7,805 bases of DNA from Chloroflexota bacterium. GTDB lineage: Bacteria; Chloroflexota; Dormibacteria; CF-121. Location of the stretch: positions 1-7,805 of the forward strand of contig VBGO01000019.1 of assembly GCA_005882525.1 (NCBI GenBank), written 5' to 3'. Position 1 is the first letter of the stretch; the number at the start of each line of letters is the position of its first letter. The notes below the pieces were generated by a model that did not search any database, was not told the DNA's origin, and saw only the letters and a program-made list of their open reading frames with translations. Below, piece by piece: positions 1 to 5,549 of this stretch. Made by a program: the position numbers and the translations under genes.

Positions 1-1
1 G

Positions 2-925
2 CTCACGCTGCTCGACCTGCTCGAGCAGCTCGATGTCCAGCCGTCCCGGGTGGTCGTCGAGCACAATCGAGAGATCCGGCGGCGCGACGACTTCGAAACG
101 ACCCGAGTCCACGCGGGTGATGAGTTGGAGCTCGTGTACTTCGTGGGCGGTGGCGCACCCGACGATGCCTTCGTCGTGGGTGGCCGTCCGCTGCGCTCAC
201 GCCTGATCCATGGCACCGGCAAGTTCGCTTCGAACGACGTCCTCGCGCGCTGCCTGGACGCCGCGCAGCCCGACATGATCACGGTCGCCATTCGCCGCCT
301 GAACCTCGAAGGCGGCCGGTCCGAGCTCGAGGGGATCGACCTCCGTCGCTACACCCTCCTCCCGAACACCGCGGGCGCGACCACGGCGGAGGGGGCGGTC
401 CGCCTTGCGCGTCTGGCTCGCGCCGCCGGTTACTCCGACTTCATCAAGGTCGAGGTGGTCGGCGACGAAGAGACGCTTCTCCCGGATCCGCAGGCGACCC
501 TGGACGCGACCCGGCAGCTGGTCACGGAAGGCTTCATCGTGATGGCCTATACCAGCGACGACGTCGTGCAGGCGATTCGGCTGTACGAAGCCGGCGCGGC
601 CGCCGTGATGCCCGGGGCGGCGCCGATCGGCACGACCCTCGGCCTGCAGAACCTGCTCAACCTGGAGCTGATCGTCAGCAAGGTCAAGGTGCCGGTCATC
701 GTGGACGCGGGTCTCGGCGTCCCGTCTGAGGCCGCGCGCTGCCTAGAGCTGGGCGCCGCCGCCGTCCTCGTCAACACGGCGATCGCCCGGGCCCAGAATC
801 CACCCGAGATGGCGCGGGCGTTCGCCGAGGCGGTCGTGGCCGGGCGCCGCGCGTTTCGGGCGGGCCGGGCCCACATCGGCCTGAAGGCGGTCGCCAGCAG
901 TCCGGTCGAGGGCGTCCCCGTTTAG
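2..925 (+). CDS. thiG: ThiS-ThiG fusion: sulfur carrier protein joined to thiazole synthase (5' end outside window)
   Basis: The frame is open from base 2, so the start lies upstream of the window. The first ~50 residues (LTLLDLLEQLDV..., ending VYFVGGG at 137-154) are the body and C-terminal tail of a ThiS-type ubiquitin-fold sulfur carrier. Without any stop, ThiG begins about 10 residues later. ThiG makes the thiazole phosphate of thiamine from deoxyxylulose 5-phosphate, dehydroglycine or iminoglycine and ThiS thiocarboxylate, in the cytoplasm. ThiG marks include IHGTGKF, the Schiff-base lysine in FIKVEVVGDEETLLPDP (Lys codon 446-448), AYTSDD, MPGAAPIGT, PVIVDAGLG and the C-terminal ASSPVEG. 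The ThiG part is full length for the family. A GTG at 176 could start a separate ThiG, but I see no good ribosome binding site for it. The gene leads a dense operon with thiL. The ThiG identity is near certain. The fusion is seen directly, although whether the chain is later cut is unknown. Confidence 0.95.
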   Translation, partial: LTLLDLLEQLDVQPSRVVVEHNREIRRRDDFETTRVHAGDELELVYFVGGGAPDDAFVVGGRPLRSRLIHGTGKFASNDVLARCLDAAQPDMITVAIRRLNLEGGRSELEGIDLRRYTLLPNTAGATTAEGAVRLARLARAAGYSDFIKVEVVGDEETLLPDPQATLDATRQLVTEGFIVMAYTSDDVVQAIRLYEAGAAAVMPGAAPIGTTLGLQNLLNLELIVSKVKVPVIVDAGLGVPSEAARCLELGAAAVLVNTAIARAQNPPEMARAFAEAVVAGRRAFRAGRAHIGLKAVASSPVEGVPV

Positions 926-956
926 CCAGAGGCTCAGCGCCGCTGGCGAGCGGGGT

Positions 957-1931
957 GTGCTCCGGTCGCTGCGACCCTACTTCAGCCCGGCGAGCGGGTC
1001 TCTCGAGGTCGGCGCCAAAGAGGATGATGATGCGGCCGTCTGGCGCGCGGAAACCGGCCGCGTGGTCGGCACCGTCGACACGATGGTCGAAGGGATTGAT
1101 TTCCGTCTCGACTGGCCCGGTTACCGCTTTCGCCTCCTCGGACGGCGGCTGATGGCCATCAATCTGAGCGACCTGGCCGCGATGGGTGCCCAGCCTCGCC
1201 ATGCGTTGATTTCTCTCAGCCTTCCGGGGCGCCTGCGGCTCCGCGAGGTGCGGGACCTGTACCGGGGCATCAGCGAGCGGGCTCGGGCCGCTGGTTGCAC
1301 CGTCGCCGGCGGTGATCTCAGCGGGATCGACGGTCCCATCGTGCTGACCGCCGCGTTGTTTGGCACGATCCGCCCGGGTCGGCGTCCGTTGCGACGGTCC
1401 GGGGCCCGATCCGGGTGGGCGCTCGCCGTCACTGGTACGGTTGGCCGCGCCGCCGCCGGTATTGGACTGCTGCTGGCCGGCAAGAAACCGACATCGACCG
1501 CCGAACGGCGATGGGTGCGGGCGGTCTACGATCCCCAACCACGCGTGGAGGCGGCGCAAATCCTCCAGTCGGTGGGGATTCGAGTCGCCGGCGACATCAG
1601 CGACGGACTCTACCGAGAAATTGAGCGCATCGCTCAGCCGGCCGGACTCGGCGCGGTGGTCGATGCCGATCAGCTGCCACTGGACGCCGATCTTCGGCGG
1701 AGCCGCGAGCACGCATGGTCGAGCGGCTTGATGGAGTCCGAGGACTATGAACTCCTTTGCGCCGCTCCGCGGCCGCTCCTCGAGGCGGCACGCCGGCGTC
1801 TGCGCCACGACCTCGACCTCGAGCTCTCGATCATCGGCACCCTCGAGCACGGTCGTGGCATTCGGGTGCACGTCGCCGGGAGGCTGGTCGTTCTTCCAGG
1901 CCTGGGAGCGGGCTATCAACACTTCCGTTAG
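957..1931 (+). CDS. thiL: Thiamine-monophosphate kinase ThiL
   Basis: ATP-dependent kinase converting thiamine monophosphate to thiamine pyrophosphate, the last step of the pathway that ThiS/ThiG serve. It belongs to the PurM/AIR-synthase-like fold. Motifs in order: an acidic Mg/ATP loop at ~19-28 (GAKEDDDAAV, looser than the usual GIGDDAAV), TVDTMVEGIDF at 39-49, NLSDLAAMGA at 69-78, GGDLSG at 118-123, the VTGTVGRAAAG loop near 158, DISDGL near 214 and SEDYELL near 261. At 324 residues it is normal in length. GTG 957 is the only usual start in the frame, 31 bases after the thiG stop. The frame is however open back to 885, and the bases just before 957 encode SQRLSAAGERG, which resembles the usual ThiL N-terminus (LSELGERxLL). 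The true N-terminus is therefore uncertain. No promoter is visible, so co-transcription with thiG is likely. Confidence 0.93.
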   Translation: MLRSLRPYFSPASGSLEVGAKEDDDAAVWRAETGRVVGTVDTMVEGIDFRLDWPGYRFRLLGRRLMAINLSDLAAMGAQPRHALISLSLPGRLRLREVRDLYRGISERARAAGCTVAGGDLSGIDGPIVLTAALFGTIRPGRRPLRRSGARSGWALAVTGTVGRAAAGIGLLLAGKKPTSTAERRWVRAVYDPQPRVEAAQILQSVGIRVAGDISDGLYREIERIAQPAGLGAVVDADQLPLDADLRRSREHAWSSGLMESEDYELLCAAPRPLLEAARRRLRHDLDLELSIIGTLEHGRGIRVHVAGRLVVLPGLGAGYQHFR

Positions 1932-1935
1932 TACG

Positions 1936-2370
1936 GTGTCCGTTGAGGAGACCCGCGAGCTGGGCCGGCGGCTGGGCGAGGTTTTGGAAGCGGGTGACGT
2001 GATCGGCTTGGAAGGCGATCTCGGCACCGGGAAGACCGAGCTGGTCAAGGGGATCGCCGAGGCACTCGGTGTGTCGAACGGGGTGCACAGTCCCACCTTT
2101 GTCTTGCATCACCGCTACCAGGGCCGGGTGACGGTCGAGCATTACGACTTCTACCGGCTGGAAGGGATGGCCTGGGTCGACACCGGCCTGGACGAGCCCA
2201 CGCCCGACGCGATCACGCTGATCGAGTGGCCGGACCGCGTTGGGGTGCTGGAAACGTGGGCCACCATCCTGATTCGCCTGACCAGCCGGGACGCGAACCG
2301 TCGCGAGCTGACCCTGGTTCGCGGGCCCGAGCGGGTCCGCGCCGTGTTCGAGCATGCGCCTCGCGATTGA
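1936..2370 (+). CDS. tsaE: TsaE, ATPase of the tRNA t6A37 threonylcarbamoyl complex
   Basis: P-loop ATPase that works with TsaB and TsaD in the transfer of threonylcarbamoyl to A37 of ANN-decoding tRNAs. The Walker A motif is at residues 27-34 (GDLGTGKT). Family hallmarks follow: HSPTF at 51-55, HYDFYRL at 69-75 and LIEWPDR at 95-101. With the GTG start at 1936, four bases after the thiL stop, the protein has 144 residues, as expected for TsaE. The frame is also open further upstream inside thiL, to an ATG at 1747, but that extension has no TsaE similarity and would overlap thiL by ~185 bases, so I rejected it. There is no clear Shine-Dalgarno, and translation is probably coupled to thiL. The 3' end overlaps tsaB by 17 bases. 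Confidence 0.93.
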   Translation: MSVEETRELGRRLGEVLEAGDVIGLEGDLGTGKTELVKGIAEALGVSNGVHSPTFVLHHRYQGRVTVEHYDFYRLEGMAWVDTGLDEPTPDAITLIEWPDRVGVLETWATILIRLTSRDANRRELTLVRGPERVRAVFEHAPRD

Positions 2371-2998
2371 TACGTCCGGCGTCGACCAGGCCCTGGTTGT
2401 TCTCGATGAGCGGGGGCTGATCGCCGCCGACGACTGGATCCGGGATCGGGCCGATCCGCCGGTGCTGGCCCGTCTCGACGCCGTCGTGAAGCGGGCCGGT
2501 GCCAGGCCCGAGGACCTCGAGGCCGTGCTGGCGGCCCGCGGTCCTGGATCGTTCACCGGGCTGCGGATCGGCCTCGCACTGGCGGCCGGGCTGGCCTACG
2601 CGCGACATCTTCCACTCTACCTAGCTGACAGCCTGCCGATCCTCGCTCGGCGCGCCACCGGAGACCCGGCGACGGTGGCGCTTCGTTCTGCCGGTCGTGG
2701 CGAGGTCTATGCCTGGCGGGAAGGGGAGGCGGCCCGGCGTTTGCCCACGGATGAGCTTGCTGGATGGCTGCCGGGGAACGCCCGCATCATGACGGAGCCG
2801 GCCGGCGGGCTGGCGAGCTGGGTTCCCGGGCTGGCGCATCTCGAGATCTCCCCGGCTGCACGGCGCCCGCTGAGCGCTGCCCTCGCCGATTACGCCAATT
2901 GGACGTTCGATTCTCAAAAACCGCTGCGATATGATGAAGTGCAAGCGCTCTACGTTCAGCCCGCGGCCGCGGAGGAGCGCAGAAGGAAGTCCCCATGA
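2354..2998 (+). CDS. tsaB: TsaB, tRNA t6A37 threonylcarbamoyl complex dimerisation partner
   Basis: ASKHA-fold paralogue of TsaD that lacks catalysis of its own and holds the TsaB-TsaD-TsaE complex together. It starts at ATG with MRLAIDTS, the typical N-terminal strand, and carries the diagnostic GPGSFTGLRIGL at 63-74. The C-terminus (YDEVQALYVQP) matches the usual P-x-Y-x-R-type ending of TsaB only loosely. At 214 residues it is in the normal range. The middle, about residues 95-165, is poorly conserved, as is usual. It overlaps tsaE by 17 bases, and its TGA stop (2996-2998) overlaps the rimI start, an ATGA junction that implies translational coupling. Confidence 0.92.
   Translation: MRLAIDTSGVDQALVVLDERGLIAADDWIRDRADPPVLARLDAVVKRAGARPEDLEAVLAARGPGSFTGLRIGLALAAGLAYARHLPLYLADSLPILARRATGDPATVALRSAGRGEVYAWREGEAARRLPTDELAGWLPGNARIMTEPAGGLASWVPGLAHLEISPAARRPLSAALADYANWTFDSQKPLRYDEVQALYVQPAAAEERRRKSP
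2984..2989 (+). promoter_or_regulatory. Ribosome binding site of rimI
   Basis: AGGAAG lies inside the 3' end of tsaB, 5 bases before ATG 2995 and 8 bases before the in-frame ATG 2998. Spacing favours the second ATG slightly, so the first methionine is uncertain by one residue. Confidence 0.6.
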
Positions 2999-3537
2999 TG
3001 CAGCTGAAATCCCGAACGCTCGTCGATGCCATGCGCGAGGATGACATCCCCGAGATTCAGACGATCGAGCGCGAGATTTTCCCGACGCCCTGGCCGCGTA
3101 ATGCCTATTACCGGGAGCTGCACCACAATCGCTCGGCCTACTACCTCGTGCTGCGCCGGGACGAGGAGATCGTCGGCTACGCCGGGCTCTGGAAGATGAG
3201 CGACGAGGCGCACATCACGACCGTTGGCGTGCGGGCGAATCAGCAGGGCAAGGGTTATGGCCATGCCCTGATGGCCGCGCTGATCCAGCGCGCCTACCAA
3301 CTGGGATCGCGCTGGTTGACGCTCGAGGTGCGGCCGTCCAACGATGTCGCCGTCCGCCTCTATGAAAAGTTCGGCTTCAAGGTGATCGGCCGCCGCCGCG
3401 GCTATTACACCGACAATAACGAGGACGCCATCGTGATGTGGTCGGACTCGATCCAGGCGCCGAGCTTCAAGAAGCGCTTCAAGGAGATCCTGCAAACGCT
3501 CGAGATCGAAGGGCTCGACAACACCACGCCGCAGTAG
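2995..3537 (+). CDS. rimI: RimI-type GNAT N-alpha-acetyltransferase
   Basis: Cytoplasmic GNAT-fold enzyme that moves acetyl from acetyl-CoA to a protein N-terminus. In E. coli RimI modifies ribosomal protein S18, but the target here is inferred only. The acetyl-CoA pyrophosphate loop is clear at 77-89 (V-G-V-R-A-N-Q-Q-G-K-G-Y-G). LEVRPSN (110-116) and LYEKFGF (122-128) give the later strand and helix of the fold. An aromatic-rich N-terminus (IFPTPWPRNAYYREL, 28-42) is typical of the RimI clade. It has 180 residues, about 30 longer than E. coli RimI, because of a charged C-terminal helix-like tail after residue 148. Its place between tsaB and tsaD is a very common arrangement and supports RimI over other GNATs. 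Confidence 0.9.
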   Translation: MMQLKSRTLVDAMREDDIPEIQTIEREIFPTPWPRNAYYRELHHNRSAYYLVLRRDEEIVGYAGLWKMSDEAHITTVGVRANQQGKGYGHALMAALIQRAYQLGSRWLTLEVRPSNDVAVRLYEKFGFKVIGRRRGYYTDNNEDAIVMWSDSIQAPSFKKRFKEILQTLEIEGLDNTTPQ

Positions 3538-3539
3538 CC

Positions 3540-4541
3540 CTGACGAACCGACGCGTCCTGGCGATCGAGACCTCGTGTGACGAGACCGCTGCCGCGGTCG
3601 TCGTCAGCGGCCCTCGGCTGCTGTCGAACATCGTCCGTTCCCAGGATGCCTTGCACGCGCCGTATGGAGGCGTGGTGCCGGAGATCGCGGCGCGCGCGCA
3701 TCTCCAGACCCTGGTCCCCGTCATCGAGCGGGCGCTGGAGAACGCGAGCACCCGCTGGGAGCAGGTGGATGGAATCGCGGTGACGCGCGGCCCGGGCTTG
3801 GTCGGCTGCCTGCTCGTCGGGGTCAACCTGGCCCAGGCGATCGCCTGGGCCCGCAAGCTGCCGGTGATCGGCGTCAGCCATCTGGCTGCCCACGTCTTCG
3901 CCGCGCAGCTCGAGGAGCCGGAGCTCCGGCCCCCCGTGCTGGGGCTCGTCGTGTCGGGTGGCCACAGCGACCTCATCCGCTGGCAGGCGGACGGCGGCAT
4001 CACGGTGATCGGACGGACACGGGACGATGCGGCGGGGGAAGCGTTCGACAAGGGCGCCCGAATCCTCGGCCTGCCCTTCCCCGGCGGCCCGGCGATCGAC
4101 TCGCTGGCGGCGAAGGGCGATCCCCGAGCGGTCCGCTTTCCGCGACCGCGTGCGCCCGGCCTCGACTTCAGCTTCAGCGGCGTCAAGACCGCGCTGCTCT
4201 ACGAGGTCCGCAAACGCAAGTCGATCTCCGACCAGGCGCGTGCCGACCTCGCCGCCAGCTACCAGGAAGCGATCGTCGACGCTCTGCTCCAGCGGGTGGA
4301 GGCGGCCCAGGCCGAATACCCCGCGCCCACGATCGTCCTCGGCGGCGGCGTCGCCCGCAACCGGCGGCTGCGCGAGGCCGCCCAGGCGCGCCTCGGCCAG
4401 CGAACCCACCTGGTCATCCCGGCGCCCGAGCTCTGCACCGACAATGCCGCCATGATCGGCGCCGCCGCACTGGTCGAATGGGAGCGGCGGGGGCCGGATC
4501 CGGCGCCCTTCGACGCCGACCCGAGCCTCTCATTCAGCTAG
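3540..4541 (+). CDS. tsaD: TsaD, catalytic subunit of tRNA t6A37 threonylcarbamoyltransferase
   Basis: TsaD transfers threonylcarbamoyl from threonylcarbamoyl-AMP to A37 of tRNA. It is an ASKHA-fold metalloenzyme. Seen here: VLAIETSCDET at the N-terminus, GGVVPEIAARAHL, the metal-binding HLAAH (His114 and His118 in this numbering), VSGGHSDL, DFSFSGVKTALL, GGGVARNRRLR and CTDNAAMIG with metal ligand Asp301. The positions agree with E. coli His111, His115 and Asp300. The start is a problem. Homologues begin just before VLAIETS, where the only candidate is a CTG at 3540, two bases after the rimI stop. The nearest usual start is GTG 3438, inside rimI, which would add 34 residues without family similarity. 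I chose CTG (333 residues), but the GTG version (367) is possible. The gene for TsaC/YwlC, which makes the substrate, is not in the window. Confidence 0.93.
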   Translation: MTNRRVLAIETSCDETAAAVVVSGPRLLSNIVRSQDALHAPYGGVVPEIAARAHLQTLVPVIERALENASTRWEQVDGIAVTRGPGLVGCLLVGVNLAQAIAWARKLPVIGVSHLAAHVFAAQLEEPELRPPVLGLVVSGGHSDLIRWQADGGITVIGRTRDDAAGEAFDKGARILGLPFPGGPAIDSLAAKGDPRAVRFPRPRAPGLDFSFSGVKTALLYEVRKRKSISDQARADLAASYQEAIVDALLQRVEAAQAEYPAPTIVLGGGVARNRRLREAAQARLGQRTHLVIPAPELCTDNAAMIGAAALVEWERRGPDPAPFDADPSLSFS

Positions 4542-4544
4542 CCC

Positions 4545-4573
4545 TTGAAGGTCAGCGTCAGTTCCGGTATCAT
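4545..4573 (+). promoter_or_regulatory. Housekeeping sigma promoter of groES
   Basis: The -35 TTGAAG (4545-4550) and -10 TATCAT (4568-4573) are separated by exactly 17 bases, four bases after the tsaD stop. Expected transcription start is near 4580, inside the CIRCE operator, so HrcA binding would block initiation. This gives groES its own heat-inducible unit independent of the tsa operon. Confidence 0.85.
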
Positions 4574-4599
4574 TAGCACTCGAACCAACTGAGTGCTAA
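4573..4599 (+). promoter_or_regulatory. CIRCE operator (HrcA repressor binding site)
   Basis: A perfect inverted repeat, TTAGCACTC (4573-4581), nine-base spacer, GAGTGCTAA (4591-4599), is identical to the CIRCE consensus. It overlaps the last base of the -10 box. HrcA binds CIRCE and represses groE/dnaK operons until heat shock. The hrcA gene itself is not in the window. Confidence 0.97.
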
Positions 4600-4610
4600 A
4601 CACCCAACGG

Positions 4611-4618
4611 AAGGAGGA
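4611..4618 (+). promoter_or_regulatory. Strong ribosome binding site of groES
   Basis: AAGGAGGA, a near-complete anti-16S match, ends 6 bases before ATG 4625. It is by far the strongest ribosome binding site in the window, fitting a highly expressed chaperonin. Confidence 0.9.
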
Positions 4619-4624
4619 TCGCGT

Positions 4625-4927
4625 ATGAAATTGAGGCCACTGGGAGATCGGGTCGTGATCAAGCCGGTCGAGCGTGAGGAGAAGACCAAGAGCGGCATCG
4701 TGCTGCCGGACACCGCCAAGGAGAAGCCGCAGGAGGGCCTCATCGAGGCCGTCGGTAACGGCCGCTTCATCGAGACGACGGGCAAGCGCGAGCCCCTCGA
4801 TGTCAAAGTCGGCGACCGCGTCGTCTATGCGAAGTACGCCGGGAGCGAGATCAAGCTCGACGAGACCGAGTACCTGATCCTGTCCGAGAAAGACATCCTG
4901 GCCGTCGTCGCGAACGGCAAGGGTTAA
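4625..4927 (+). CDS. groES: Co-chaperonin GroES (Hsp10)
   Basis: Seven-subunit lid of the GroEL folding chamber in the cytosol. The 100-residue sequence is full length. MKLRPLGDRVVIKP is the classic N-terminus, the mobile loop that contacts GroEL lies around residues 17-33 (EEKTKSGIVLPDTAKEK), and VGDRVVYAKYAGSEIKLDETEYLILSEKDILAVV is the C-terminal half. It is transcribed from its own promoter under CIRCE control and ends at an intrinsic terminator 17 bases after the stop. It is monocistronic here: the next gene is on the opposite strand, so groEL must be elsewhere in the genome. Confidence 0.98.
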   Translation: MKLRPLGDRVVIKPVEREEKTKSGIVLPDTAKEKPQEGLIEAVGNGRFIETTGKREPLDVKVGDRVVYAKYAGSEIKLDETEYLILSEKDILAVVANGKG

Positions 4928-4944
4928 TCCGAGCAACGTCGACG

Positions 4945-4970
4945 AAAGCCAGCCAACGGGCTGGCTTTTT
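4945..4970 (+). terminator. Intrinsic terminator of groES
   Basis: Stem AAAGCCAGCC (4945-4954) pairs with GGCTGGCTTT (4959-4968) around an AACG tetraloop, followed by a T-run and then CTTT. Read on the other strand, the same stem ends in TTTC and lies 16 bases beyond the stop of the minus-strand peroxiredoxin, so it may also stop that convergent transcript, though less efficiently. Confidence 0.92.
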
Positions 4971-4983
4971 CTTTACTGTCGAT

Positions 4984-5532
4984 TCATTTCTCCCTCTCCC
5001 CTTGTGGGGGAGGGTCGGGGTGGGGGGTGGCTGGTTTTGGTCGAGGGATCATCGGCAGGGCGAGCATGGCCTCGCTCATCTCGCTGTACTGTTCCTGGCT
5101 GCGCCAGTCGTAGTGAGGGTTTCGCCAGCGAACGTATCCGCGATAGTCGATCAGGAAGAGTGAGCGCTGCGCAACGCCCCGGGCCTCCATGAGGACGCCG
5201 TACCGGCGGGAGACCGACTTGTCCCAGTCGGCCAGGAGCGGGAAGGGGAGATCGCCCAGGCTCTTCGCATACGCCTTGTGGGCCCAGATGTGATCCACGC
5301 TAACGGCCAGTACCTGCGTTTCGGCTTTGACGAATTGCTGGTGATCCCCTCGCAAGGAGGTGAGCTCGTTGGTTCAACCGGGACTGAAGTCGAAGACGTA
5401 GAACGCCAGCAGGACATGCTTGCTGCCCCGGAAGGAGGAGAGGGCGATCGGATCACCATCGGGCGTTCCTGGCAGTGTGAAGTCCGGCGCCTGGTCGCCG
5501 ATGCCAGGCGTGCTCGGCATTTCGGTGGACAT
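4984..5532 (-). CDS. Selenocysteine-containing peroxiredoxin (AhpC/TSA family), UGA read as Sec53
   Basis: Thiol/selenol peroxidase that reduces H2O2, organic hydroperoxides or peroxynitrite. ATG at 5530-5532 gives GDQAPDFTLPG (12-22), strand VLLAFYVFDFSPG (40-52), then TGA at 5374-5376, then TNELTSL in the same frame to the TGA stop at 4984-4986. Peroxiredoxins have (F/D)FTPVCTNEL here, so the TGA replaces exactly the peroxidatic Cys. Other family features are intact: Ser50 for the usual Thr, the VLAVSVD strand (74-80), W83-H85-K86, FPLLADWD (97-104), YGV and the active-site Arg123 (QRSLFLID). The Pro usual seven residues before the active site is Val46. The 182 residues contain no Cys, so no resolving residue exists in the chain and an external thiol is needed, as in AhpE-like enzymes. 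The last ~14 residues come from a palindromic repeat. The alternative is a nonsense pseudogene, less likely given the exact position and otherwise clean frame. No sel genes are in the window. Confidence 0.85.
4992..5014. repeat. REP-like G/C-run palindrome inside the 3' end of the peroxiredoxin gene
   Basis: CCCTCTCCCC (4992-5001), loop TTGT, GGGGGAGGG (5006-5014) forms a stem with one bulged T, followed by TCGGGGTGGGGGG. I recognise this style (ccctctccc...gggagggtcggggtg) as a dispersed palindrome that occurs between genes in many GC-rich bacteria and yields peptides like PHPxPxPxGE when translated. Here it is translated as PHPDPPPQGERE at the end of the minus-strand gene. Only one copy is in the window, so repetition across the genome is inferred from general knowledge. 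Confidence 0.6.
5335..5367 (-). promoter_or_regulatory. Candidate bacterial SECIS hairpin after the Sec UGA
   Basis: Two mutually exclusive folds can be drawn in the mRNA just downstream of the UGA (5376-5374). Fold A: arms 5367-5357 and 5351-5341 (8 of 11 positions pair, including CCUC/GAGG) around loop CUUGC, whose first base is 18 bases past the UGA. Fold B: UUGC (5355-5352) with GCAA (5338-5335), an inner GG/CC, and loop GGAUCA starting 27 bases past the UGA. Fold B has G at the start of the loop, as the usual bacterial SECIS description demands; fold A has the longer stem. SECIS elements vary greatly in sequence, so this is suggestive only. Confidence 0.45.
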
Positions 5533-5537
5533 CGACC

Positions 5538-5544
5538 TATTGTA
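5538..5544. promoter_or_regulatory. Overlapping divergent -10 elements (bidirectional promoter candidate)
   Basis: TATTGT (5538-5543, plus strand) and TACAAT (5544-5539, minus strand) overlap almost completely; both fit TANNNT. In each direction the hexamer ends 6 bases before a start codon (GTG 5550; ATG 5532), so transcription would begin at or next to the start codon, giving leaderless mRNAs. Neither start has a Shine-Dalgarno. The -35 match is weak on the plus strand (TCGGCA, 5514-5519, 18-base spacer) and absent on the minus strand. Confidence 0.45.
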
Positions 5545-5549
5545 GTTCG

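Noticed and set aside
771..2096. 441-residue open frame on the minus strand opposite thiL
   Set aside because: It lies wholly antisense to thiL/tsaE, which carry clear family motifs. Its composition (Pro/Arg/Ser/Gly rich) is that of an antisense shadow in GC-rich DNA, and I see no domain in it.
3405..4409. 334-residue open frame on the minus strand opposite tsaD
   Set aside because: Antisense to tsaD with shadow-like composition and no recognisable motif.
4984..5532. Peroxiredoxin as a plain pseudogene
   Set aside because: A single TGA, located exactly at the catalytic Cys column, with no other lesion and no other Cys in the protein, is far better explained by Sec. A sequencing or nonsense change cannot be fully excluded from one sequence.
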